Assembly: GCF_025994315.1 (NCBI RefSeq)
Contig: NZ_BAQE01000004.1
Strand: one strand, 5' to 3'
Length of the DNA: 64,000 nucleotides
Origin: Swaminathania salitolerans
GTDB taxonomy: Bacteria; Pseudomonadota; Alphaproteobacteria; Acetobacterales; Acetobacteraceae
Below the pieces are notes generated by a model. That model made no database searches, was not told the origin of the DNA, and saw nothing but the letters and a program-made list of their open reading frames with translations. Positions within the stretch are counted from its first letter, which is position 1. Each line of letters starts with the position of its first letter. Below, in pieces: positions 8,513 through 17,803 of this stretch. Made by a program: the position numbers and the translations under genes.

Positions 8513-8847
8513 AGCGCGCTGTCTCCGGTCTCGCCCGTGCGGATCCGGATGACCCGGTCGATGGGCGAGACGAAGATCTTGCCGTCACCGATCTTGCCGG
8601 TGCGCGCCGCATTCAGGATGGCGTCCACGACCTCGTCGACAATGTCGTCCGTCACGGCAATCTCGATCTTCACCTTGGGCAGGAAGCTCACCTGATATTC
8701 CGCACCACGATAAATTTCCGTCTGTCCCTTCTGACGGCCGAAACCCTTGATCTCGGTCACCGTTAGTCCCTGCACGCCGAGCGGTGTCAGAGCCTCACGG
8801 ACATCGTCCAGTTTGAACGGCTTGATGATCGCCGTAACGAGCTTCAT
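8509..8847 (-). CDS. glnK: Nitrogen regulatory protein P-II
   Basis: A 112-residue PII protein, the usual length. It begins MKLVTAIIKPFKLDDVREAL, has the T loop with the uridylylation target Tyr51 (GQTEIYRGAEY), and the C-terminal GKIGDGKIFVSPIDRVIRIRTGE nucleotide-binding segment. It senses ATP/ADP and 2-oxoglutarate and controls AmtB. The assignment as GlnK rather than GlnB rests on the overlap with amtB. GGGGAGGA lies 7 bases before the ATG. Confidence 0.96.
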   Translation of the reverse strand: MKLVTAIIKPFKLDDVREALTPLGVQGLTVTEIKGFGRQKGQTEIYRGAEYQVSFLPKVKIEIAVTDDIVDEVVDAILNAARTGKIGDGKIFVSPIDRVIRIRTGETGDSAL

Positions 8848-9023
8848 TCTATTCCTCCCCGCCGCGACAGAACCCTGTTTTCACAGGCGGTCCCATCGAT
8901 TCACATGAACGTAAATCGTGCCAGTTTCATAACGAGATTGGCAAGAGCAATAGCGCGGCATTCCCCATTTCCTTCCGCTGCTCTAGAAAAGGCAGCATCA
9001 TGGTGCCGGGGGACTGAGAACAC

Positions 9024-10238
9024 ATGAGACAACTCGATATCTGCATCAATGGTGCCGGTCCGGTCGGTGCGACCCTTGCCTGTCGCCTCGCCACGGCAGG
9101 GCTGCGCGTGCTTCTGATCGATCATGCGCCCCTGCCGGGGATGGAGCATCCCTCTCTCGATGGCCGCGCCTATGCGATTGCCGAAGGGTCGCGGCGGATG
9201 CTCGAGGCCGCCGGTATCTGGAAGAATCTGCCAGGCCCTTCCCAGCCCATACGGAGCATCACCGTCACCGATGGCCGTCCCGGTCGCTCCGCCTCGCGCC
9301 CGGGCCTCCTTCTGGGGCAGGAGGATGCACCCGAAATCGACGGAGCGCCTTCCCCGCTCGGCTGGATGATCGAGGCCCGGAACCTGCGACTGGCCCTGAA
9401 CCGGACCCTTGCGGCGCATGAGGGACGGCTCATCGTCGCAGCTCCCGATACGGCGCGTTTCTCCTTCCGTGACGATCACGTCCATATCGCGCGCGCCTCG
9501 GGGGCCACGCATGTCGCGCCGCTGGTCGTCGCGGCAGAGGGGCGCCGGAGCCCGCTACGCAAGCAGGCAGGCATCATGATCACGCGTCTGCCCTACAACC
9601 AGTGCGGTCTGATCAGCATCATCCATCACGAACGCCCCCATGAGGGGCGAGCCCTCGAGCATTTCCTGCCGGAAGGTCCCTTCGCCCGCCTGCCCCTGCC
9701 GGCGACAGATGCGCATCCGCACCGCTCGGCAATCGTCTGGGCGGAGGCAACGCGACGCGCCGAGCGTTTCCATGCCCTCGACGAGGCGGGATTCGCCCAT
9801 GCCATCATGCAACGCCTCGGCGACGATGTCGGCGCCGCGACGCCGGTCGGGCGCCGCTGGATCTATCCGCTCTCCGCGCAATATGCCCAGCGCTACGTCG
9901 CGCCCCGTCTGGCTCTGGCCGGGGATTCGGCGCACGGACTGCATCCCATCGCCGGACAGGGGCTCAATGTCGGATTTCGCGACGTGGTCGCCCTGAGCGA
10001 TCTGCTCGAGGCGCGTTTCGCCCAGGGCGGCGATCTCGGGGCTTCCGATCTGCTCATGCGCTATCAGCGTCGTGTACGCCCGGGAAATATGCTGATGATG
10101 GCAGCCTGTGACGGTCTGGAGCGTTTGTTCGGAAACGACAATCCGATCCTGCGAATGGGACGGGATTTCGGTCTCGACGCCATGAGCCGTCTCCCCGGTC
10201 TGAGACGCGCTTTCGTGCGAAAGGCGATGGGAGTATGA
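9024..10238 (+). CDS. UbiH/UbiF/COQ6 family FAD-dependent monooxygenase
   Basis: A 404-residue flavoprotein hydroxylase. An N-terminal FAD Rossmann motif (CINGAGPVGATLACRLA, residues 6-22) is followed by the DGRAYAIAEGS segment and the C-terminal LAGDSAHGLHPIAGQGLNVGFRDV, which binds the FAD pyrophosphate and is diagnostic of ubiquinone-ring hydroxylases. It probably hydroxylates a ubiquinone precursor; which ring position cannot be told. Its stop overlaps the cysE start by four bases, so the two are translated from one message although they serve different pathways. The upstream gene glnK is divergent. Confidence 0.88.
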   Translation: MRQLDICINGAGPVGATLACRLATAGLRVLLIDHAPLPGMEHPSLDGRAYAIAEGSRRMLEAAGIWKNLPGPSQPIRSITVTDGRPGRSASRPGLLLGQEDAPEIDGAPSPLGWMIEARNLRLALNRTLAAHEGRLIVAAPDTARFSFRDDHVHIARASGATHVAPLVVAAEGRRSPLRKQAGIMITRLPYNQCGLISIIHHERPHEGRALEHFLPEGPFARLPLPATDAHPHRSAIVWAEATRRAERFHALDEAGFAHAIMQRLGDDVGAATPVGRRWIYPLSAQYAQRYVAPRLALAGDSAHGLHPIAGQGLNVGFRDVVALSDLLEARFAQGGDLGASDLLMRYQRRVRPGNMLMMAACDGLERLFGNDNPILRMGRDFGLDAMSRLPGLRRAFVRKAMGV

Positions 10239-11035
10239 CGACGACGCCGGATCTCGACGCTGTCTGGCAGGACATGCTGGTTCAGAGCGATGTCTGCTGC
10301 GACGTTCTCATCCAGGGCGTCTTCGCAACCGGCATCAGCGATCATCGCAGCTTCCAGGGCGCTCTGGCCGCCCTTCTGGGCACGAAACTCGCAGATCGCG
10401 CCATTTCCGCCCCCGTTCTCTCGGCGCTCGTCGCTTCCGCCCTGACGGAATGTCCCGGGATCGCGGAAGCGGCTGCCGAGGATATGATCGCGATCTTCGA
10501 GCGCGATGCGGCCTGCCCCGACTACGTGACGCCCTTCCTGTTCTTCAAGGGCTATCACGCGGTTCAGGCCTATCGTATCGCCCACTGGCTCTGGCGCAAT
10601 GACCGGAAACATCTCGCGCGTCATCTCCAGAGTCTGGTCAGCGAGCGCTTCAATCTCGACATTCATCCCGCGGCAAGGCTGGGACGTCGGCTCGTCTTCG
10701 ACCATGGAGGGGGCATCGTCATCGGAGAGACCTGCATCATCGAGGACGACGTCTCGCTCCTCCAGGGCGTTACGCTCGGCGGCACAGGAAAGGAGACGGG
10801 AGATCGTCACCCCAAGGTGCGACGCGGCGTGCTGGTAGGAACGGGCGCCATCGTTCTGGGCAATATCGAGCTCGGCGAAGGCGCGAAGATCGGCGCGGGA
10901 TCGGTCGTTCTCGAGAGCGTGCCGGCCTATACGACGGTTGTCGGCAATCCCGCCCGACGCATCGGAACGCGACATACGAACATGCCCGCTCTTGGAATGG
11001 ACCAGCGCCTGCCTCCGGTGGATTACATCATCTGA
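10235..11035 (+). CDS. cysE: Serine O-acetyltransferase
   Basis: A 266-residue protein with the N-terminal helical SATase domain (FLFFKGYHAVQAYRIAHWLW, residues about 92-111) and the left-handed beta helix of hexapeptide repeats (IHPAARLGRRLVFDHGGGIVIGET, DDVSLLQGVTLGGTGK, GAIVLGNIELGEGAKIGAGSVV). It makes O-acetylserine for cysteine synthesis. The C-terminus DYII ends in Ile, the residue that docks into the active site of cysteine synthase CysK in the cysteine synthase complex, so that interaction is likely kept. It is translationally coupled to the preceding monooxygenase gene. Confidence 0.95.
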   Translation: MTTTPDLDAVWQDMLVQSDVCCDVLIQGVFATGISDHRSFQGALAALLGTKLADRAISAPVLSALVASALTECPGIAEAAAEDMIAIFERDAACPDYVTPFLFFKGYHAVQAYRIAHWLWRNDRKHLARHLQSLVSERFNLDIHPAARLGRRLVFDHGGGIVIGETCIIEDDVSLLQGVTLGGTGKETGDRHPKVRRGVLVGTGAIVLGNIELGEGAKIGAGSVVLESVPAYTTVVGNPARRIGTRHTNMPALGMDQRLPPVDYII

Positions 11036-11039
11036 TCGC

Positions 11040-11076
11040 CATCCGGCCGTTATCCGGTGGTCATCCGGGCACCGGA
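11040..11076. repeat. 11-bp degenerate tandem repeat with internal hairpin, 3' of cysE
   Basis: Three 11-bp units (CATCCGGCCGT, TATCCGGTGGT, CATCCGGGCAC) at 11040-11072 follow the cysE stop. Within them TCCGGTG (11053-11059) pairs with CACCGGA (11070-11076), a possible terminator stem without a T tract, between convergent genes. Confidence 0.65.
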
Positions 11077-11114
11077 CGAACGATCCGTCGCATCCCCCCG
11101 CCGGCGCGGTGCGA

Positions 11115-12611
11115 TCAGAGAAACTCCACGTGGCTCTTGAAACCGAGAAGAACGGCGTCCCTCAGATTGCCCTGCCCGTTCGGGCGCATGAACAGCTCGG
11201 CCACCGGCTGGAACAGGACGCCGCGGAAGAGATGCACGCCGTAATTCAGTTCCATCACCACCGCATGACGCTGGATGCCGGTTGCCCGGTTGGGTAGAGC
11301 CTTGCCCTGGGCGCGCAGCAGCTCCTGGCTGCGCTGCACGCCCGGAGACATGGCCGTATAGCTGAACGCCAGGGCAAGCGTGTCATCGGGCCGCCCCCTG
11401 AACGTTCCGCGGCTGATCAGCCCTGCAAAGACCTGCCAGTTGCGCAGGGAAACGCGCTTGTCGTTATACAGAAATCCCCACAGACCGGTCAGGCCCGGGT
11501 CCTTGTTGTCAGGCCGGTGACGATAGGTCACGAATTTCTGATCCATGAGCACCCATGCATTATAGCTTGCCCGGTGCTGCCGCTGCGGCAGGCCTGTCAG
11601 GGCGTAGGGCCGCCCCGTGATGTCCTCGAAGGAATCGGGCTGGGGTGCGGTCGTGAGCGCGGCGCCGATCTTGTAATGACCCGCGAGCGTACCGCCGATC
11701 TTCGGCTCCCAGCCCATTTCGAGCGGCATGCGCACCCCGTTGATATAGGCGCTGTTGAATTTGAATCCCGTCCTGTTCATCGCATAGGAGAAGATACCCT
11801 CCTCGGTCAGATAGAGGCCGAACTGGATATAGGCGTGATGCAGTGGCCTGCCGCGCACGCGCGTCCCCCATACCCCGGCGGGAAATGTGGACGCATACCC
11901 TGTATCGGCGGCAGCCCTGGGACGCCCGCACATCGCGTTGTTCTGGAAGGTGCAATAAAGCGGGCTCGCGACGAAATCCGAGAGTTCTGCCATGCGACCC
12001 GCCGCAATCGCGAGCTTGCCGTCATAAAGCGTCTCTTCCCCGTACGCCATGACGAGATGGACGACCACATTGCCGCCCCCACCGTAGATTTCGGAGGAAT
12101 GATTGAGCCAGTCGCCGAACATGCGATTGGCAGGGGTACCGTATCGGCCCGTGACCACCATATGGGTGGCAAAGCCCTTCACATGGGCGATGCGCTCCCA
12201 GTCCATGTTGAGCGAGACCGCATATTGCCCTGCATTGCTCGATCCCTGGCGATACTCGGGAAAGCCGCGGGTCGGCGGAGTCACGGCGCCGGTATATTCG
12301 TTGGTCGTGTCGAAAAGCAGGCCGATGCCGTGCCGCCTGAGCCAGTCGGTCAGACCGTAGGGATTGTAGAATATCGCCTTGGGCTGACCGAATTCCGGCA
12401 CGGTCGTCGGACGCATCGGCCGGTCGGGAAACGGATCGTTGATCTGGTAGCTCGGCTCGGATCCGGTCTCTTCGTCGTCATCGTCGTTCGCCGCTGCCGG
12501 CTCGGACCAGACGAGGCCGGTTACGGAAGCGACGATCAGACCCCAGCGAAAGAAAGACCCCAGCACGACCACTCCGGACCGACCGATGACACGACCGCTC
12601 AGCCCTAGCAT
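11115..12611 (-). CDS. oprB: Carbohydrate-selective porin OprB family
   Basis: About 498 residues with an N-terminal signal peptide (basic start, hydrophobic stretch, cleavage near EPAAA-NDDDD). The mature protein begins with an acidic run, then LRRHGIGLLFDTTNEYTGAV and AGQYAVSLNMDWERI, the opening strands of the OprB barrel, and contains many aromatic-rich strands up to the C-terminal KSHVEFL. Such porins pass sugars across the outer membrane. Several starts are possible; ATG 12611 is chosen because of GGTGAG upstream, while ATG 12632 would add 7 residues and leaves the signal peptide intact. It follows hpnN by 86 bp on the same strand. Confidence 0.9.
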   Translation of the reverse strand: MLGLSGRVIGRSGVVVLGSFFRWGLIVASVTGLVWSEPAAANDDDDEETGSEPSYQINDPFPDRPMRPTTVPEFGQPKAIFYNPYGLTDWLRRHGIGLLFDTTNEYTGAVTPPTRGFPEYRQGSSNAGQYAVSLNMDWERIAHVKGFATHMVVTGRYGTPANRMFGDWLNHSSEIYGGGGNVVVHLVMAYGEETLYDGKLAIAAGRMAELSDFVASPLYCTFQNNAMCGRPRAAADTGYASTFPAGVWGTRVRGRPLHHAYIQFGLYLTEEGIFSYAMNRTGFKFNSAYINGVRMPLEMGWEPKIGGTLAGHYKIGAALTTAPQPDSFEDITGRPYALTGLPQRQHRASYNAWVLMDQKFVTYRHRPDNKDPGLTGLWGFLYNDKRVSLRNWQVFAGLISRGTFRGRPDDTLALAFSYTAMSPGVQRSQELLRAQGKALPNRATGIQRHAVVMELNYGVHLFRGVLFQPVAELFMRPNGQGNLRDAVLLGFKSHVEFL

Positions 12612-12697
12612 TGCGAGCCGCTCACCGGCCATGGGCGACACGCAACGCAGATCTGCACTTCACCAGACTATTTCCTGCCCGCCTGTTTCCAACCCGC

Positions 12698-15292
12698 CTA
12701 TTCCTTGTCGATCGCCCGTTTCGGCAGCAGGGCCGGAATGAAAACGAGGGTCGCAATCAGCGTGCAGGCAAGAGACATCAGAAGCAGGCGCCCCATGCTC
12801 GCCGTCCCCGGATGCTCCGACGCGGCGAGGGAACCGAAGGCGGTGCCGGTGGTCAAAGCCGAGAACAGGACCGCACGCGCAGTGGGCGACGTCAGGGGTT
12901 TTTGGATACCGGCCCGCCAGTTCATGACGAAATAGATGTTGAACGACACCCCGACCCCGAGCAGGAGCGGCAAGGCGATGATATTCGCGAAATTGAGCGT
13001 CTCGGGCACGGTGACGATGAGAATGACCGTCAGGAGCGCCGACATCATCAGAGGCGCGAGAACCAGCGCCATGTCCTGCAGGCGGCGCAGCGCGATGAAC
13101 AGGATGATGGCGATCATCACCAGAGCCGAGATCGCGGCGATCGAGAACGCGTTCACCATGGTGCGCGCGCTTTCCACAACCTCGAGCGCGGTACCCGCGA
13201 CATTCTTGTCGACGGACTGCATCTGGTCGAGGAAGCGGTAGAGCACCTTGTTATCGGACATGCGTCCCTTGGGCATGATCTTGAGCAGGGCACGACCGTC
13301 CGGCAACAGATAATCGCGTGCGATCTCCTTCGGGATGGACCCGATCGTGACGGGAGTCGGCTGCAGCACGTCGCGAAGCTCGGAGAGCTGGGCAGGCAGG
13401 AAACGTGTCAGCGCCTCGTTGGCCGCAAGGATCTGCGCATCGGGCGCGGAGGAGAGCCGGGCCAGCGCCTTCTGGATCGTGCGGAGCGGCGAATCCGGGG
13501 CCGTCCGGTCGAGAACGCCGCCAAGCTTGGCCGCGGCCTGGGCGGCACTCTTGCGCAGTGCCTCCGCGTCCGGCGCGGGTTCGATCTCCTGCCCTACGAT
13601 GGTCGGGAGGAGAATCGTGGCCGTATCGCGGATCATCGCGATTTTCTGATCCTGATCTTCCGGCACGAACATGCCGAGCCACATGACCGATTCCACACTC
13701 GGCAGCGCCTCGAACTGACGCACGCGTTCGGCGGCTATCGTGAGATTGGGGACGATCACCTCGCCGTCATAAGGCGAGGCGCGCGGGTCCTGTTCCAGAA
13801 GATGCAGGGCGCGCATGCCCTCGGTATTCGGATTCTTGGTGTGCAGCGGATCGGCATCGAAGGTCAGACGCGGGATCAGCGCGACACCGACGACCGCAAG
13901 AATGGCGAACACGGCAAGGATCGGCTTGCGATGATGCCTCAGGAAATGATCCGCCCCCGCCATGGAAGCGAAACCGGGCATTCCGCGGCTGAGTCTGGCC
14001 CGGAAAAGATGGAGAAGGGCCGGCAGGAGCGTCATCGTACAGACGAAGGCGATCAGCATCCCGATCCCTGCGATGAGACCGAGCTGGGCCACACCGACGA
14101 AGCTGGTCGGCACGAAGGCCAGAAACCCGGCTGCCGTGGCGAGCGAGGCCACGAGGATCTGATGCCCGGTCTCGCGTCCCGTTTCTGCCAGAGCCTGCGC
14201 AGTCGGCATTTCCTCGCCCGAGGGCAGACGCTGGCCGCGAAAACGCACGGAAAACTGGATTGCGAAATCGACGGCGATACCGACGAACAGAACGGCAAAG
14301 GCAACCGAGATCAGATTGAGCTTGCCTACCGCGATCGCCGCGAAGCCGGTGGTCAGCAAGAGGCCGATCACGAGCGTCACGAGAATGGGCACGATGACCC
14401 GCACCGAACGCACGGCAAGAACGAGCCAGCACGCCACGAGCACCAGAGAGGTCAGCAGACCGAACCCCATACCGTGGGCTACGGTCGCGAATTCCTCATC
14501 GCTCAGCTGGACCGGCCCGGTGATCATTCCGATCGCATTGCCGCTTCTGACGAAAGGCAGGGAGTCGATCGCGCGGCGCATGGCCGCGCTCGCCTCGCCT
14601 CCGGGCTGGAGGGAATCGAAATCCTGATGCGGCTGGGTCAGAACATACTGGTAATTCCCGGCGAGATCGCCCAGAGGGCCGGTCAGGAGGTTCTGCCAGG
14701 ACAAATCCCGGGGGTGGCCATCCGCAGCCTGGGTCAGAGCCTGGGCGAAGCCCCTGAGCTCCGGCGTGAAACTCTCCGGAATGTCCTCACCGGCCGAGAG
14801 CCCGTCTCCCATGAGGCCCAGAGCCGAGAAGATGCCCCGTGCCGAAGGGTCGGCTGCAAGCGTTCCGAGAAAGGGCTGCGCGGCGACGATGGAATCGAGC
14901 AGCGAGGCGAGTGTCGGCTTGTCGAGATAGAGAAGCCCGTGATTCTGCAGGAAAGGCGAATCGTCCGGCAGGCGGACGCTCCGGAAGTTCCGGTGATCGC
15001 GGCTCAGGATCTTCGCGAGTGCCCGCGCGGTCTCCCGACCCTGTTCCGGCAGATCCGCCTTGATGATCGCAACCATCAGATCGTCGTTCTGCGGGAAGAG
15101 CCGGGTCAGCTCGGCATTGCGCTGCTTCCAAGGGAGACTGGAGGCGAACATCTCGTCGGTATTGGTGGTAACGCCGAGCTTCTGGGCGGTAAGATACAGG
15201 CTCCCACCCGTCAGAAGCGCAAAAAGGAGCACGACACCCCAGGCGCGTCTTGTACAGAGAGCGACGATACGACCGATTGAGCTTGCTAGCAT
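12698..15292 (-). CDS. hpnN: Hopanoid-associated RND transporter HpnN (MMPL family)
   Basis: An 864-residue inner-membrane RND protein. It has an N-terminal membrane helix (VVLLFALLTGGSLYL), a first periplasmic domain (about 40-260), a block of about five helices including FAVLFVGIAVDFAIQFSVRF, a second periplasmic domain, and a second helix block (FANIIALPLLLGVGVSFNIYFVMNW). The length and these segments match HpnN, which moves hopanoids to the outer membrane. There are no squalene-hopene genes beside it, so it lies away from a hopanoid cluster here. SD is weak. Confidence 0.92.
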   Translation of the reverse strand: MLASSIGRIVALCTRRAWGVVLLFALLTGGSLYLTAQKLGVTTNTDEMFASSLPWKQRNAELTRLFPQNDDLMVAIIKADLPEQGRETARALAKILSRDHRNFRSVRLPDDSPFLQNHGLLYLDKPTLASLLDSIVAAQPFLGTLAADPSARGIFSALGLMGDGLSAGEDIPESFTPELRGFAQALTQAADGHPRDLSWQNLLTGPLGDLAGNYQYVLTQPHQDFDSLQPGGEASAAMRRAIDSLPFVRSGNAIGMITGPVQLSDEEFATVAHGMGFGLLTSLVLVACWLVLAVRSVRVIVPILVTLVIGLLLTTGFAAIAVGKLNLISVAFAVLFVGIAVDFAIQFSVRFRGQRLPSGEEMPTAQALAETGRETGHQILVASLATAAGFLAFVPTSFVGVAQLGLIAGIGMLIAFVCTMTLLPALLHLFRARLSRGMPGFASMAGADHFLRHHRKPILAVFAILAVVGVALIPRLTFDADPLHTKNPNTEGMRALHLLEQDPRASPYDGEVIVPNLTIAAERVRQFEALPSVESVMWLGMFVPEDQDQKIAMIRDTATILLPTIVGQEIEPAPDAEALRKSAAQAAAKLGGVLDRTAPDSPLRTIQKALARLSSAPDAQILAANEALTRFLPAQLSELRDVLQPTPVTIGSIPKEIARDYLLPDGRALLKIMPKGRMSDNKVLYRFLDQMQSVDKNVAGTALEVVESARTMVNAFSIAAISALVMIAIILFIALRRLQDMALVLAPLMMSALLTVILIVTVPETLNFANIIALPLLLGVGVSFNIYFVMNWRAGIQKPLTSPTARAVLFSALTTGTAFGSLAASEHPGTASMGRLLLMSLACTLIATLVFIPALLPKRAIDKE

Positions 15293-15411
15293 TTGACTAC
15301 GGATGACCCTGCCTCGGAACGACGCAAACGCGTCCTGATCCGGGCAGGTTTAGAACATTGTCACCCGATTGGGAAAGCGGAACCCGGCGCCCCGCTCCGG
15401 AGCGGAAACGC

Positions 15412-15885
15412 TCAGCCGCGCGTGTTCCTCAGAAAGGCGAGGGTTTCCACACAGGCGGCGGAGGCCTCGCGCCCCTTGTTGTGCACATCCTTGCGCGACC
15501 GGACCTGGGCCTGTTCGTCGGTATAGGTGGTGAGCACGCCGAACGAGATCGGTGTTTCGGTCGCGAGCTGCGCCTGCATGAGTCCGATGGTCGCGCCCAG
15601 GCTGATGAACTCGAAATGCGCGGTATCGCCCTTGATCACGCAGCCGAGACAGACGATCCCCTCGTAAACGCCGGTTTTCGCAAGGCTCTGCGCCATGAGC
15701 GGCAGCTCGAAGGCACCGGGCGCGTCGAAGACATCGACATCGCGGATCCCGTGTTCCCCGAGCCATTCCAGCGCGCCGTCGCGCAGCCCGTGGGTGACGT
15801 CGGTATTGAAGCGGCTGACCAGAAGCGCGAGTTTCGGCGAGGGCACCAGCGTCAGATCGGGGGCGACGGGGATCGATTTGCTCAT
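15412..15885 (-). CDS. ribH: 6,7-dimethyl-8-ribityllumazine synthase
   Basis: The 157-residue protein has the full lumazine synthase core: LVSRFNTDVTHGL for substrate binding, VFDAPGAFELPLMAQ, and GCVIKGDTAHFEFIS with the catalytic His in the usual loop. It closes with NKGREASAACVETL. It condenses the RibA/RibD product with 3,4-dihydroxy-2-butanone 4-phosphate. Its ATG overlaps the ribBA stop by four bases, making it the last gene of the riboflavin operon. Confidence 0.96.
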   Translation of the reverse strand: MSKSIPVAPDLTLVPSPKLALLVSRFNTDVTHGLRDGALEWLGEHGIRDVDVFDAPGAFELPLMAQSLAKTGVYEGIVCLGCVIKGDTAHFEFISLGATIGLMQAQLATETPISFGVLTTYTDEQAQVRSRKDVHNKGREASAACVETLAFLRNTRG

Positions 15886-17195
15886 GGGGTATCCTTGGGT
15901 TTGAGAAGGGACTCGACGAGTTCCGGCAAGACATCGCTGAGCTGATGGCCCATACGTGTGCGCTTGGCATGCAGATATGCCCGGTTGAACGGGTTGGATC
16001 CCGCTTCCAGCCGTTCCTGCCGCACGACATGCACGCCCGCATCCTCGAGACCGGAGACCTTGCTCGGATTATTGGTGAGAAGCGCCAGACGATCCACACC
16101 CAGCGATTGCAGGATGGCCGCAGCGCTTGCCCAGTCCCGTGCGTCGCCGGGCAGACCGAGCGCGAGATTGGCCTCGAGCGTATCCTTGCCGCGATCCTGG
16201 AGCGCATAGGCGCGTATCTTGTTGCCCAGCCCGATCCCCCGGCCTTCATGGCCGCGCATATAGACCAGCACGCCGCTCTCGGCTGCGGCGATCCGCTCGA
16301 GGGCCTCGCGGAGCTGGGGGCCGCAATCGCAACGCAGCGAGCCCAGCGCATCGCCCGTCACGCATTCGGAATGCAGACGGACCAGAGGGGTTCCCGTTGC
16401 GGGATCCCCCTTCACAAGGGCGACATGCTCGATTCCGTCAGGCGCGCGAAAGGCATGGATCCGCAAATCGTGCCCGCCATAGAGACTGGGCAGGGCCGCC
16501 TCGGCGATGCGTTCGACGGTCGGCTGGATCTCGGGGATGGCGGCAAGATCGACGACGGGCGCACGGCCATTGGCGCGGCACCATTCGGCGATCTCCGCAA
16601 TCGTGACGAGAGGCATGTCGAAACGACGGCAGAACTGCCGCAAGGACGGCATACGGGCCATCGTACCGTCGTCATCCATCACCTCGCAGATCACCGCTGC
16701 CGGGGTGAGCCCTGCAAGACGCGCAAGATCGATCGACCCCTCGGTATGACCGTCGCGCGCAAGCGTGCCTTCGGGATGGGCACGCAGGGGAAAGATATGA
16801 CCCGGCGTGCTGATCTCGTGCGGTTGCGCGTCGGGATGGGCGGCAATCCGGATCGTGCGGGCGCGGTCGGCTGCGGAGATTCCGGTCGTGATCCCCGTCG
16901 TCGCCTCGATGGAAAGGGTGAAGGCCGTCCCGCGCGGATCGTGTCCCCGGCGCGGCATCATGGGCAGATCGAGACGCGCGATCTGCTCCGGCTCGAGCGG
17001 CAGGCAGATAAGGCCGCGTCCGTAGGTCGCCATGAAATTGATCGCATCCGCGGTAGCAAATTGCGCGGCAATGACGATGTCGCCCTCGTTCTCGCGTCCT
17101 TCGTCATCCACCATCATCACCATGCGGCCTTCGCGCATGGCGGCGACAGCCCGCGCCAGCGAGGGCGTCATGGCGGCATGTCCCGCGCTGCTCAT
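15882..17195 (-). CDS. ribBA: Bifunctional 3,4-dihydroxy-2-butanone-4-phosphate synthase / GTP cyclohydrolase II
   Basis: A 437-residue fusion. Residues 1 to about 210 are the RibB domain (VDDEGRENEGDIVIAA with the acidic metal/substrate loop, and GHTEGSIDLARLAG). The rest is the RibA domain with the zinc site Cys-x10-Cys-x-Cys (SECVTGDALGSLRCDCG), GHEGRGIGLGNKIRAYALQD and LLTNNPSKVSGLE. It supplies both entry substrates of riboflavin synthesis. Both catalytic halves look intact, unlike some alphaproteobacterial RibBA proteins whose RibA half has decayed. It overlaps ribE and ribH by four bases each. Confidence 0.95.
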   Translation of the reverse strand: MSSAGHAAMTPSLARAVAAMREGRMVMMVDDEGRENEGDIVIAAQFATADAINFMATYGRGLICLPLEPEQIARLDLPMMPRRGHDPRGTAFTLSIEATTGITTGISAADRARTIRIAAHPDAQPHEISTPGHIFPLRAHPEGTLARDGHTEGSIDLARLAGLTPAAVICEVMDDDGTMARMPSLRQFCRRFDMPLVTIAEIAEWCRANGRAPVVDLAAIPEIQPTVERIAEAALPSLYGGHDLRIHAFRAPDGIEHVALVKGDPATGTPLVRLHSECVTGDALGSLRCDCGPQLREALERIAAAESGVLVYMRGHEGRGIGLGNKIRAYALQDRGKDTLEANLALGLPGDARDWASAAAILQSLGVDRLALLTNNPSKVSGLEDAGVHVVRQERLEAGSNPFNRAYLHAKRTRMGHQLSDVLPELVESLLKPKDTP

Positions 17196-17803
17196 GACCG
17201 CACGCCGTATTTCAGCAGGCTCTCCACATATTTGGCGAGCACGTCCACCTCGACATTGGCCGGGGCGCCGGGCGCTATTTCGGACAGGCCGGTATGGATC
17301 CAGGTATGGGGAATGATCATGAGACCGATCGTGAAACGCCCGTCCTCGACCTCGCTCACCGTATTGACGGTCAGACTCACGCCATCGAGCGCGATCGACC
17401 CCTTCTCGACGACATAGCCGCGCAGGCTGGCCGGGAGGCTGAAGACGATGTCATGCGACTCTCCGACATCGGCGACCGAGACGAGCTGCGCGAGCCCGTC
17501 GACATGGCCCTGCACGATATGCCCCGAAAGGCGGGTCGCAGGCGTGCTCGCCCGCTCGAGATTGACGCGCGCTCCCGAAACCAGACGACCGAGCGCCGTT
17601 CGGGCCAGGGTTTCGGAACTGACGTAGAAATCCGCCAGTCCCGACGAATCGTAGGCGGCAACCGTCAGGCATACCCCGTTGACGGCGATACTCTCGCCGA
17701 GATCCAGATCGGAAAGCCCCGTCGCGATCCTGAGCAGGATGGCCTGATCGCGGGTCTCGATGGCGCGGACATGTCCGATATGGTCGATGATTCCGGAAAA
17801 CAT
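17192..17803 (-). CDS. ribE: Riboflavin synthase alpha subunit
   Basis: A 203-residue protein made of two lumazine-binding repeats. The first begins MFSGIIDHIGHV and includes VNGVCLTVAAY; the second starts around residue 98 (GHIVQGHVDGLAQLV) and contains the matching DGVSLTVNTV. It dismutates two lumazine molecules into riboflavin. The gene overlaps ribD by one base and ribBA by four. Named ribE here; E. coli calls its homologue ribC. Confidence 0.95.
   Translation of the reverse strand: MFSGIIDHIGHVRAIETRDQAILLRIATGLSDLDLGESIAVNGVCLTVAAYDSSGLADFYVSSETLARTALGRLVSGARVNLERASTPATRLSGHIVQGHVDGLAQLVSVADVGESHDIVFSLPASLRGYVVEKGSIALDGVSLTVNTVSEVEDGRFTIGLMIIPHTWIHTGLSEIAPGAPANVEVDVLAKYVESLLKYGVRS

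Noticed and set aside
8905..8923. Sigma-54-like promoter before glnK (TGGCACG at 8923-8917 on the minus strand)
   Set aside because: The -24 half fits, but the -12 half lacks the GC at the right distance (ACGT in place of TTGC), so only half of the element is there.
12611..15280. 889-codon open frame on the plus strand
   Set aside because: It runs exactly antisense to hpnN, is full of Arg, Gly, Glu and Asp as shadow frames in GC-rich genes are, and has no domain or ribosome site.
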